A stretch of 64,000 nucleotides of DNA, from positions 38,089,994 through 38,153,993 of the forward strand of contig NC_092322.1 in assembly GCF_036785885.1 (NCBI RefSeq), written 5' to 3'. The notes under the pieces were generated by a model that worked only from the letters and a program-made list of their open reading frames with translations, made no database searches and was not told the DNA's origin. Below, one piece after another: positions 44,118-56,965 of this stretch (positions are counted from its first letter, which is position 1; every line of letters starts with the position of its first letter). The position numbers and the translations under genes were made by a program. The stretch comes from Coffea arabica (taxonomy: Eukaryota; Streptophyta; Magnoliopsida; Gentianales; Rubiaceae).

Positions 44118-44638
44118 AGTGGTATCAGAGCCACTTCGCGTGGTCTCTGCGCGGAGTGAGACTGGGCCAAGTGGTGTTGTGGTCCTAATTTCATGAATAT
44201 GTCTAAGTGCTCGTTTGAGCATAAGTTATGAACCGGGCATGTGATAAGTGTACGAATCATTATCATGGGACTCGAGGAAGCTAGGTATGTATGTCGGGTA
44301 GGAATCTTTAATAAGGATGGTTTACTCTTGGGACCGGCCGGCTCGAGTTGTGAATTATCTTAGATGGGATTCTTGCGCCCGGATACAAAAGATATGAGGG
44401 ACTAGGTTAGAAAGGATTTGGTGAACTAGAAAGGCCATTCCTCGGTGGATCGTTTATGTTTGTACTTGACTTAACTGGCTGTATATATGTGTGTGGCTTA
44501 ATTTTGACCGGCTTGTATATATATGTTTTGATCTTGTTTGGAATGTATAAATGTGTGTTATCATAAAAGTTTTGAGTGTTACTCACATGCATCGTGCTTA
44601 TTTTGGTTTAGTATTATTGCCTAAACCAAGTAAAACTC

Positions 44639-45946
44639 ATGGAAGGTACACGGAGTGGTCGGGGACGTGGGCGCGGAACTAGACAACCCACACCGGTTAG
44701 GGGTACGGGAGAAACCTCTACTGGACCCAATCTGGAACCGCAAGTAAACCCTAATGTGCAAATAACTGCTGCTATGTAGCAAATGACAAACTTGCTAGCA
44801 CAGGTGGTGCAGCAACAGGGCCAAAATCCAAACCCTAACCCTGGAAACCCTGGTAACCATATCGAGAGCGAAGACAGAGCTCTCGAACGATTCCAAAAGT
44901 TCGCTCCGTCAAAGTTTGTTGGGGGACCCGACCCAGACGTTGCCGAAAGATGGCTTGAAAAGATGGTGGATATATTTGCAACTCTACACTACCCTGACGA
45001 ACGGCAGGTGACTTTTGCCGTGTTCCAGCTTGAGGGGGATGCCCGTTCCTGGTGGAACTTAATTCGGCAGAAGTGGAAACGAGAACAGACACCTAGGACA
45101 TGGGTGAACTTCATCAGAGAGTTCAATGCGAAGTTTTTCCCTCCTCTGGTTCAGGAGAGGAAGGAAGACGAGTTCATTCGACTCCGCCAAGGAGCTCAAA
45201 CTGTGGCGGAATATGAGAGCCAGTTCACCCGCCTATCCAAATTTGCGCCCGAACTCATCATGACCGAGCAACGAAGAATACGGCGATTTGTCCAGGGCCT
45301 GAACGTAGAAATCTAGAAGGATCTCGCGGCAGCCCAAATTAACGCCTTCAGCGAAGCAGTGGAGAAGGCACAACGAGTAGAGAATGCTAAGCTCCAGGTG
45401 AAAAACTTCCAGGCGAAAAAGAGGGGATTTCCTGGAAGTAGTTCGGGGCAGGGGGATGAAAGTACCCCTCCCAAGTTTGGGCGGGGAACGGGAGGAGTAA
45501 GGATGCCGGGAGTGTCACAAGAGAGCCCGTCAAGAGGAGGCGCGGCTTCTGTAGCACGCGGACCCTGCGGGTATTGCGGAAAATTAACCACTCGGAGGAC
45601 AATTGCTGGAAGAAAGGAGGAAAATGCTTGCTCTGTGGGAGTGCCGAACATCAAATTGCTAACTGTCCAGCTCGCCTGCGCGAGCGGCAAGGGACTCTGC
45701 CACCAACTACGACCAACCCTGCCCAGTCGAAGGGGGACAAGGATGGATCGAAAGTGTCCTCTCGGGTGTACTCCTTAGAACAACATCAAGTCTTTGACCC
45801 ATTAGAGGACGTGGAAGGTAAGAATTTACTGAATCTGGCCAGTGAAGGGGGTACAGATTTGTTAGCTAAGTATAATGCTCAATTTAATCCCGGAGTAGTC
45901 AATGATAAGGAATTTCGAGGATGAAATTCTTTTAAGGGGGAGAGAG
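44639..45946 (+). pseudogene. gag of body 2, pol deleted and frameshifted
   Basis: This is a second copy of the same gag-only body. It shares the TAG at the QQM position (44,777-44,779) with body 1, but has CAG where body 1 has its second stop. It has its own TAG at 45,314-45,316 (CAG in body 1) and a one-base loss near 45,585 in the first zinc knuckle. The shared stop shows both derive from one already defective copy. Confidence 0.9.
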
Positions 45947-48900
45947 TGTGAGAACCCGTAAATTCCTCTTAATAATTTTCCTAGGGTTTATCCCCTTTAA
46001 TGGCATGTTTTCTGCATTTTCTGGCTTAGGAAAAATTTTCCTGGTGAATTTTATGAGTAATTATGTTTTTAGATGATTTTTCTAGTATTGGAGAGTTTTT
46101 GAAAAATTAAGGATATATATCGGACGTGGGACTCACTAGTGCGAAAAGTTCAGAAAAATTCGGCCAATTAGGTTAAGTTTTGGATACTGGTTGAAATTTT
46201 ATCGGGTGTTAAGAGATAAGTAGAGGATGAGAGGTGATTGATATGAGAGGAAACAAAAGGATAGACTTGCATTAATGGAGGTGACAAGTGTCACCATGAG
46301 ATTGGATATAACTTTTTGACTACTATTCCATGTTTTACCCTTTGATTAAATAAACCAAAAACTAACCAAAAATCACCATTTTTATCTCTCTCTTGGCCGG
46401 CTACCTTGAGCATAAGAAGGAAGAGAACTCTTCAAAGTTTTGTCTACCATCTAGCTCAAATCCTCCAAAACAATTGCTTGATCTTGTTTCTACTCCATAA
46501 AACCCCTCCATTTGGTGTTAGTAAGTGATTTGGTGAAGTGTTTGAGGAAGCTAAGGTGTCCAACAACTCTTCCTCTCTTGTTTACTAGGTGGGTGGTGTT
46601 TGAACTTTCTCCTACACTTAATGAAGCTTAATTTGTGCCTAGTGGGAGCTAAAGTGATGAAATATGTGGTTTATTTCTTGGTTTTGGATGAATTGATGAA
46701 GTTTTCAATTTATTGATGAATTTTCTGGTTTAATATGAATGTAATATTGTGGCTATCCTTGATGATGGGAACTGATGTTTAATGACTCTAGTAGGTGTAT
46801 AGGATAGATGATTGTAACCAATTTCTGGTTTGGAAGGAATTTGAGAAAGTTAGGGTTTTATATCCCCAATTCTGTCCGGTTTTGTATCTCATGGTTAGAG
46901 GCCAAATTGGCCTTGGCTTAAAACATGAAAGTTGTAGGTATTGATGTTTTAAAGGTTCCTGTAAATTTCAGGTCAATCGGAGTAGTGTAGAATGAGATAA
47001 GTCGAAAATACCGAGACTGGTCTAGGAAGGGGTGCTGCGAACAGGGTTGCCTTTTCACACAATTTGACCGTGACTTTTCACCCTGATCCTCACCGAATTA
47101 GATTTTGGCCAACACATGAAAGTTGTAGCCAAGGCTATAAAATAGTTGCCTGTAAATTTTCAGCTTGATCCGACCACTGTAGCATGTGAAATGACCGAAA
47201 TACCCTGGACTGTTTTCGAAACCTGTTTCGCGCCCAGATTTCTATTTTCGTGTAGTCTTCCATTTTTGACCATGAAAATGCACGATTTGGCCTTTGAGGT
47301 CTTCTGATGAAATGTAGCTTGATGTCCTAGCTACCATATGCCTTTGGAATTTCGGAATTTGGACCTGTATAGACTGAGTTGTACTGATTACAGCAAAATG
47401 CAGTTTGCAAACCTGTTATTGCCGTTCTGGTTTGGTATTTTGCATATTTGACCTAGTTGTGCTAGGAATTGGACTGAGTGACCTTCTACATTGTTGTATC
47501 CCTGGTTCTTAGCTTCGAAACGGTGGGTCTTACACCCTCATCCGGTAATCGTAGTGAAATTGGTGCCATTACCGCAAAATAAGGACAAAACTGTTTTTTA
47601 TTCAGGGCCAAAGCTAATGCCATTTCTTGAATTTCTGGTTACTCATGATGCTTGTATATGAATGTGAAACCCTATTGGGGTTGTGATTGGCATTGCTTTA
47701 TGACTCGTTATCGAGTCTCATTGTACTTGTTTATGTGTTCTAGGGCGTGACGGTGGTTCACGACATTCTCTTGACGGAAGTGCATGAAACAACACTTAAT
47801 TGATAAGTGAGTATACTACTCACTTGAATGTTACAATGTGGCTTTGCTATATGTGATTTTGATGCCTTGAAGGCTTATTTGGCTATTGGAATTGATTGAG
47901 GTGAGGGTGTACTTGACCGCCCTCACTCCTTGTGATACCGTTAATGACTGTTTACCGCTTCACTGATATACTGCACTTGCTATATGAGATATTGAATTCA
48001 CTTCATGAAAAACTGATTTGGTGTCGTTTGGACGAGTATCCAACGGCCTTACTGTACTACTGAGCTCAATCCCGTTGGTAGTCAATTGAATCGAGCCGGC
48101 GAGGGCTTGGTCGTGAAAATTGACATGCCACGGGGACTGTACTGGGGAATCTTGTAGTAATGAAACTCTTGATTCCGGTAAACTCGAGTATTACCAAAAG
48201 CTACTGATTGGAGTGCGGGCCCGGTTGGGGTATGTTTGGTGGAAGGGATGGGAGTGAAGTGGGTTCTACGGTTGGTACTCATAAACGTTGACGGAGAGTC
48301 AATGAGATTGGATCAAGAATGTAAGCGTGGAAATGGGCTCTTGTGAGCCGTCCGTATCCTTTTACCGACTTGTTTTATTCTTTAATTGTGTACTTGAAAT
48401 GAAAGGTTATGCTATATGCTCTTTGTTGCTTATGTGGTAGTAACTCACTGGGCTTAAACTCATTCCGTTCCATTTGTTTTCCTTACAGGAAATGACCACT
48501 TTTGGAAAAGGTTGTGTTAGTTGGTTGTCAAGTTGAGCTCATGTAAATGTCTTTTGAATAGCTCTTTGAATGAAACCCTAATGTGTATTGGGTTCAATTT
48601 CTTTTGATTGGCAAACCGAACATGTATATCCATGATGAATCGTTTTGATATGCCGCTTTGGCTTTTGGCTTGTAAATGTTACATTTCAATGTATATATGT
48701 TTGGTTGACATTTGGTTGGATTTCGGATTAACTCGTATTTCAAACAGCAAAAGAAAAATTTGGCTACTCTCGGCCTAGTATCCGGATTCTGACGTGGACG
48801 GTACTGTTCATCATCGGCTTCGATTTTCATTTTTTTTTATTTTGTGATTTTGACTTGTTTACGCGCCTGGGTATGTTCCGGAACGTATTAGATCGACGTG

Positions 48901-48984
48901 AACTGATCCGTAGTCCTGGCGAGAGCTGGGCAGGCAGTCCGCTAACCCCTTTGGTTTGCCTTAGGGAAAAGTGGGGTTGTCACA
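45947..48984 (+). repeat. LTR 3 of the array (full length, 3038 bp)
   Basis: It starts TGTGAGAACCC and ends GGGGTTGTCACA. It keeps the 1161 bp missing from LTRs 1 and 2, bounded by TTGTGATT at 47,681-47,688 and 48,842-48,849. The extra segment includes a TATA-like TATATAT at 48,692-48,698 preceded by TTTCAATG, at the place equivalent to the TATA run of the 2006-4762 LTR. Confidence 0.92.
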
Positions 48985-49174
48985 AATAGGCTCTCCTTTA
49001 CTTGATATTATGAGTATTTGAGTTTAATTGAATAATTGCATAATGGTTGTTTACCTTGTTTTTGAGAAAATAAAGTGGAAAGGTACACATATGTTTATTT
49101 TCAAAAATTGAATCATTGTTGGTTTGTATTTCTTATTGCTTGAGAACAAACAATGGTTCAAGTATGGGGGTATT

Positions 49175-51152
49175 TGATAAGAGTATATTTTACGTATTTT
49201 TAGTGTGCTTTATTAATTAGTTTTGGTGTGTTTTATTTAGTTTTATAAATAATTAATTAAGATTCTAGTGAAAATATGCATTTTATGGTTAAAGTGTGAA
49301 AATTGCATTTCTATGGATTTTTATAGTAAAAATTTCATATTTTGTGGTATAATGATTCAATCATCAAATGAAGTGCATTGAGAAGATATTTGGATGATTG
49401 AAGATGGATTAAAGTGGTGAAAATAAAATATGAAGTGTAAAAGGAGAAATGCAATTTGAATCAAGAAAAGTCAGTTTTGACAACTCTAACACGTTTTGGT
49501 ATTTTAACTATATCTGGAGCTACACAGATTTGATTGAGGTGATCTTTATACCATTTTGAAGCTAAGAGATGTATCTACATTTGGTATGAGACATCAAAGT
49601 CCAATTCAGCCGTTTTCATAGTCCAAAAGTTGAAATACCGAAATTCAACTCAGATGAGAAATGTAATTTGAGAACAAAAGAATCAAACAAAAGTCAGCTT
49701 TGGCATCTGTTGGTATTTTAGCCAAATCTTGGGCTACATCTATTGAATTGAGATGATCTTTATACCATTTTGAATCTAAGAGACGTATCTACATTTGGTA
49801 TGAAGATATCAAAGTCCAATTCAGCCGTTTTCATAGTCCAAAACTTGAAATACCGAAATTCAACTCAGTGGTCCAAAGTTGAAAACAGAGCTATGACCAG
49901 TCTTTGGTATTTTGGTCATATCTTGGTCTAGAGAGCTCCAAATTGGATGATTTATAAGGCATTGGACAGCTATTTCAATGGAATACAATTTCTATGTTTT
50001 GCACAAGAGCCAATTCAACTCCCATTATAGAGAAAATAGCAGTTGAAGTAGCCAGATTCTAGTCAGAAATAGTTGCTCTCCACTGGTACAACCTGTTTTT
50101 CCTTCAATAATTCACAGGTATGGATGAATGTATGACAACCAATTAGCAGCTGTAAAAGGGATGTTTCAAGCCTCATTTCCTGACTGCATTCATCTATATA
50201 AAGCCATGGACTTGCAAGATTCAAAATAACTTTGCAAGGCTAGGAAAACTCACCAAAAATGTAGTGTTCACTAGTTTTTCTTAGTATAGTATAGGTAGAG
50301 TAGTTTATCCTTCTTGTATTTGGAGGAAGATTGGAGGAGCAAAGATGGAGAGTTTGAAGCTCATGTGACAAGGGTGACTTCTCTCCTATCACTTTCTCTT
50401 TTGTATTTGAATTCATGTTTAACTATAATACAAGTTTGGTATTTGTTTTTACCATGTTTAGTTAAGGTTTATGCCTAGAGTATGGATGAACTTTCTAAAT
50501 CTTGTTTATGATCTTTACTTGGTTATTTGATGATATTATTTTGAGCAAGTTATTTATCATTTTTGCTTTTCTAATCATGATTAACCGGCCATTAATTTTG
50601 ATTGTCTAAAGGTGTTAAGTTTGTAATGAGAATTGGAATTTAACACTAGTTCAAGGAAGTGATAAATCTGGGGAATACACTCATGAGAGTAGATGTGCAC
50701 CTATGTGGTTTAAGTGACTTATTCATATAATTTCATAGAAGAAATGAACTTGTATTTAATTCATGACCACGAGAGTTGGTATGGCTTATTTACAAGTATA
50801 ACTGATTCACTACGAGAGTAGGTTTCACATACATAAGGAAATTACGCCATAATTAGCCAAGATAATAACATTCACTTAACCGGTATTCTCATTTGCAAGA
50901 GTAGTATATTCCATATCTCTAGGAGTTTTTTAGTGTTATTTTCATAAATTTTATATTTATGGTAGTCTAAATAATAAAGGAATTTGAAAACATTGGTAAT
51001 TGCAATCTTCCCTGTGGGATCGACCCTTAATACCCTATACTCGCTCACGATTCGTATACTTGCGATAAATCACATGTGGGGTATTTAGGAGCTTATAAAT
51101 GTAAAACTTGATTGGGATGAGTTTAATTTATATGTATACCCCGCGCACGTCA
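49175..51152 (+). repeat. 3' LTR of the non-autonomous Athila-related element
   Basis: This is 1978 bp from TGATAAGAGTATATTT to GCGCACGTCA, followed by TSD GGGAT. Compared with the 5' LTR it has scattered substitutions and small deletions (26 bp shorter), so it is older than the nested array inside it would require. Confidence 0.92.
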
Positions 51153-51635
51153 GGGATGACCAATGAAACTGTCAAAATATTAGACACTTCAGGGGAGGTT
51201 TTTGAAAATATCCCTAATTATTATTAGCTATGGCCTATGGATTTAATAATTAAAAAGTGTCTTTCCATTATCTCACTCAAGTGCAATTGATAACATCGTC
51301 AACTCCGGAACTAATGGAATAAAAGATTGTGCAATTCAATGACTCTGCTGAAAGTTGTTAAAAGAGAAAAGGGTTCGCAACTGAAATAAAATATGGGTAA
51401 AAAACAGTAAAGCCCCCTGTGGTGAACCTAATACATAGAAAAACCTTCTATGGTTTCAAAATATACAACACGATCCCTTATACTTTGAACTAAATTGTAA
51501 AGGTGACGGAATCCTTTAAACTTAACGAAAATAGATGAAATGACCAAAATGTCCTGATATAATTAAACAAAAAACATCTCAAAAAAATCATTTGTTTTAT
51601 TCTCTAAATTGAGAGAATTGAGGGTTAAGGGGTAG

Positions 51636-54600
51636 TGTGAGAACTCGCAAATTTATCTATTTTAAACTCCTATTATTAGCTTATTTAAATATTTAACTGC
51701 CCGTTGCCCCGAATATTTTATTTCAATCTTTTTAGACCTAATTACATGGAACTATGGCTTACATGCATTTATAAAAATGACTCATTACAAAATTTATTTT
51801 TTCGAAAGCTCGTTTAGTGAGAATAGTGAATATGCGTTTGGAGACTATAATCGATGCGAGGGTACAATGAGCTTGGTAAATTGGAAACTTGTACATTCGT
51901 CTTAAAAGAGGTCTTTTTATGTTTAAGTACTCAAGTATTAGTTAGTTATACTATCGTTATAAGAATTTCTTAGAAATTTCACCTTATCGCGCATAAATTG
52001 GAAGTACGCGTTTTCGCACGCGCGATTAATTGATGGATTTAAGACCTTTATTTTGGGGCTATTAAGAATGAATAATAATAGTATGAATGAAAGTGCATTA
52101 GAGGTTTAGTGCACTAGTGAAACAAACACGAGAGCAATCAAGCACGAAACGCACGCATACACGCCCTATTCCTAGTTGACTTTTGGAGCAATTCTTGTCC
52201 ACAGACTTATAAGCTTCACAAGGAAGCCTCTTTATCAGAAACGTCACTTCCTTTCTTCCTTATAGCAGCCGAGCTTCACCAAGAAGAAGAAGAGAAACAC
52301 CCATCATCATTCCACTTCAAATCTTGCACCTTTTCTCTTCAAAATTGACACACACTTTGCAAATAACTTGGAGATCAACATAAGTTAGGAAGGGAGCTTG
52401 TTTCTCATGATTTTCTTGAGTTTTAAAAGACCAAAAATTTCTGCTTTAGTCATCTACAAAGGTAAACAACGATCAACCTCTTAAATCTTGGTTTATGAAA
52501 GTTATCTTGCACTTGTGAGCTCATAGATTCACATGGGTAGCTTTATATTGTTGAAAATCTTGTGAGTGGGCTCTATGAAATCCCACAATGGCTTGATGAA
52601 CTGATTTGATGAGATTTGATGTTATTTATGTTGGATTAGTGCTTAATCTAGTGAAAATAAGTTGTATTGTGGAAGAAAACTCAAAGGAAGTGAAAAGGAA
52701 ATTTTACCATTTCTGCCCCTGCTATTGCCGTGCACTTTGGTGCACTTTTTTGTGGTCCAATTGACTTATTTTTTATGTAGATGTGTAATATAGGTTGTGT
52801 GGAAAGTTTCCACAAAAAAATTATGTGATTTGGATAAGCAAATGTTGAGATTTCGAAATTTTACCAAAACTGGAATTGTGTCCCGTATTGCTCTGGCAGT
52901 GATTTTCAAACAGCTTTAACTCTTTGCTCCGACGTCGAAATCAAGTGCCGTTTGTGGCACTAGAAACTAGACATTTCCAGTTTTCCAATGGTATAATGCA
53001 TGCTCTGATTCCACCTAAGTGAGCCGTACCAACCTTGTAAAGTTACGTATTTTGTTTCTCGTATGTACTGGAAGCCCTGTTTTGAGCTGCGACTTGATAC
53101 TCAAATATGAGCTAGTTATGAACAGAATTTTAAAAAAGATTCCTTCCAAGAAATTGTAACCTTATGAATGTAGTTTTCAATGCCACCAACCATGCTCAAT
53201 TCTGAGTTGAATTGAGTGAGTTGTGGCCAGATTTCAGAGCTATCTTCGTGAAAGAAAACCCTAATTCTGGACTGATTTATAGCTAATCTTGATTTGGGAC
53301 TTGTTATTCGAAATTCTTGGTGTTAATCACCTACCAAATGTATTTTGGATGTTTCCTAGACTTCGTCTTCATAAATGAATCATGTTCGAGGAATTTTCAT
53401 TGGCCAAATGTTTGAGAAAAGAAAAACGAAAGTGCAAGGCAGATTTGCCTTAGCAAATTGTGGAAATTTAATGGTTTTGTTAACCGACTTCCCGAATGAA
53501 TTTTTGTATGAAATTTGACATAGGAATTGCCCTTACATGGTAGTATAATCATACAAAATTTGGTGGCATTACGAGTTCATTTTGATGCTCAACCAAAGAT
53601 TCAAAATCTATGTTTTAAACCTGGAAAACCCTTATTTGAGGAGGAAATTTCAGTAACTTTGAGCCACTATATCTTGGTATTCAAAACTCTGATTCTTGTT
53701 CTGCTTGTTGTGTTGTAAAATTTGATTATAACTCTAATTGAGTTTCAAATTAGAGATGCTAGTTCACATTGTGTGAATTTTACCAAATTTCCAAACTTTG
53801 CCGAAAATCAACCCGAAACTGTCGTAATGGTCCAAAACTGCCACTTTGAGCCACATTTGGAATGTCTTCTAATTGGAATCATGGAAAAGTGTTTTTTAGG
53901 AACTTTTAGTACTTTGAAAGTATTTTCCAACGGTACCAATTTTTCCAATTTTGGACTTGTAGAGAGTGAGATACGATTTTTCAAAGATCTCTCGACAAAT
54001 CTAAAATTTCTGAACTTAAAGGAAATTGAGTTGTTAGAACTCACCTTTTACCTTTGATATTATTTGATCGTTTTGTCGTTTTACACTTGATTCTAAAGAT
54101 GGAAATCAGATTTCTCTTGTATTTTAAAACCCCACTCTTGAGCCTCGATTTACAAGGAAATTAAGGCTCATTCTTGTGATATTTTTCTAGATTGTACAAG
54201 AGTACAATCTTTCCTGTAACAAGGGGGGTTTATAAATAACATGTGTGATAGTCAATTACTATTTGCTCAGGTGCTCAAGGAGAACTTCAAGAGGCTCTCG
54301 AGGGGAACACCTAAAAGCTTGTTTACGTACTTACTCCCTTGTTCGATTGGTGAGTGTCAAGTGCATGAACTTGTTGCTAAATGGTTAACTGTTTCTTATC
54401 TGTTATGTGAATTTAAAATTTTGAGACGAGTGTGTACGTTACAGCACTCGTTCTCTTTCGAACGAAATTATATTCGTATTTTTCTATGTGAATTCATATT
54501 CGACTTGTACATAGTAATGTGGATGTAATTCGTATTTGTGATTTCTATTTGAAATCGTCGATTTGAGCGTTGCTCATCGACCACTGAACGATTGTAAGTA

Positions 54601-55474
54601 CCACACCGATTTGGTGAGAGATACCTCTCGAGTGGTCTCAGTACCCTAAACCTCTTAACGATAGCAAGTACCACACCGATTCGGGTGGGAGGTACCTCTC
54701 AAATCGTCTCAGAACCATTAAGCATTCTAAGTCGATTGGAGCGGTGTCTCATCGATCTCTAAACGATAGCAAGTACCACATCGATTTGGTGAGAGGTACC
54801 TCTCGAATCGTCTCAGACCATAAGTTGAGCGATAGTAAGTACCACACCGATTTGGGTGGGAGGTGCCTTTCGAGTCGTCTCAGAAACATAAATGGAATAC
54901 GTAAAGTGCTATGCATTTAATTATCTATCCGGGTAACAGGGTATCGTCACGAGAAGGTATTGAATTGAACTTGGGGCAAAGTAAACAAAGGTTTAGCTCC
55001 TTAGAGCTCCTACATCCTACTCAAGGGGGTTTATTATAAATTGTGAATTTCTTGAATGTTATAGTTTTCACTATTGTGTAAGTGCTATTGCTATTGAATT
55101 ACTTGTCTTGCACGTTTTCTTGGCCTCACGAGCGTCCGCTCACCCCGTTAGATTTGTTTTCCTTAACAGGAGCTGAAATGGGAGGAATCCTGGAGAAACT
55201 TACTTGATGCTTCACTTGATTAGAATTGTGAATGCATTTGTTTAGAAATTGATTTTGGAAGCTGTATATTTTGGGAATGTAAAGTAATTAGGTAGATTAT
55301 GATGTAAGACTTGAACGTTTATTGAGGAATTGACCTTCCTTTATCTCTTCGATTTTTAGTATCGATTGGTTATTATTGAGTGGAAATTGAATTAGTACTG
55401 AGTCCTGGCGAGAGTTGGGCAGGCATTCCGCCAATACCCTTGGGTTCGCCCTTGAGAGAAGTGGAGGCGTCACA
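51636..55474. repeat. Solo LTR, 3839 bp, Tekay-like
   Basis: It starts TGTGAGAACTCGC and ends GGAGGCGTCACA, with TSD GGTAG on both sides (51,631-51,635 and 55,475-55,479). There is no primer site, coding region or second LTR. The ends and the segment CCTGGCGAGAGTTGGGCAGG resemble the LTRs at 2006 and 45,947, placing it in a related family. It probably formed by LTR-LTR recombination that removed the body. Small ORFs inside (53,722-54,057, 54,241-54,528) show no family features. Confidence 0.88.
54587..54885. repeat. Four-copy tandem repeat inside the solo LTR
   Basis: Units begin near 54,587, 54,657, 54,762 and 54,827 and share AAGTACCACACCGAT followed by a GAGGTACCTCTC core and TCGTCTCAG. 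Spacing is uneven (70, 105 and 65 bp). Copy 3 has the perfect 14-bp palindrome GAGAGGTACCTCTC at 54,791-54,804. Confidence 0.8.
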
Positions 55475-55682
55475 GGTAGAATAGGTATATTTGATAAAAA
55501 TTAGGTATAAATTTTTTTTTTTAGTTCCAATAAGTCATTTCCGTTAAATTTAACGGATTCCGTCACCTTTATAATTTAGTTCAAAATATGAGATGTCGTA
55601 TTGTATATTTTGAAACCATAGGAGGCTTTTCTGTGCATTAGATTTACCACGAGGGATTTTTTTATTTTTTACCCATAAAATA

Positions 55683-56965
<1,283 letters not shown>

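Larger units (their letters stand above)
38538..48984 (+). mobile_element. Triple-LTR array of a gag-only Tekay-related element (LTR-body-LTR-body-LTR)
   Basis: There are three LTRs (38,538-40,414; 42,244-44,117; 45,947-48,984) with two bodies of 1829 bp between them. TSD AATAG flanks only the outer edges (38,533-38,537 and 48,985-48,989), so this was one insertion later expanded. Each body has a tRNA-Met primer site, a gag with the same TAG and no pol. The first two LTRs share a 1161-bp deletion; the third is full length. Homology of LTR ends, leader and gag to the element at 2006 shows it is a related family. Confidence 0.92.
33984..51152 (+). mobile_element. Non-autonomous Athila-related LTR element (LARD-like) containing a nested array
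   Basis: LTRs are 33,984-35,987 and 49,175-51,152, the TSD is GGGAT (33,979-33,983 and 51,153-51,157), and the primer site TGGCGCTGTTGCCGGGGA is at 35,994-36,011. The body (35,988-38,537 plus 48,985-49,174) has a short gag-like ORF and an unknown ORF but no protease, reverse transcriptase or integrase, so it depended on another element to move. Without the nested Tekay-related array it is about 6.7 kb. Confidence 0.9.
51394..55675. mobile_element. MITE with long terminal inverted repeats, split by a solo LTR
   Basis: The ends are TGGGTAAAAAA and TTTTTTACCCA. The inverted repeats extend about 150 bp (for example CTATGGTTTCAAAATATACA on the left, its complement on the right, and GGTGACGGAATCC on both). 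A 7-bp direct repeat TAAAATA flanks it (51,387-51,393 and 55,676-55,682). Excluding the solo LTR and one TSD copy it is 438 bp with no coding capacity. The superfamily is not assigned because the flanking repeat is AT-rich and its true length is unsure. Confidence 0.72.

Noticed and set aside
38538-48984. Two independent insertions of the gag-only element in tandem
   Set aside because: No TSD flanks the middle LTR, and AATAG appears only at the outermost edges.
53527-54528. Genes in the solo LTR (ORFs of 63, 111 and 95 codons)
   Set aside because: They lie wholly inside an LTR bounded by a TSD and show no recognisable motifs.
54587-54885. CRISPR-like array
   Set aside because: Only four diverged units with uneven spacing, in a plant LTR; no associated genes. 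Ordinary tandem duplication explains it.
51394-55675. A single 4.3-kb DNA transposon with inverted ends
   Set aside because: The interior is a solo LTR with its own TG...CA ends and GGTAG duplication, leaving only a 438-bp MITE.
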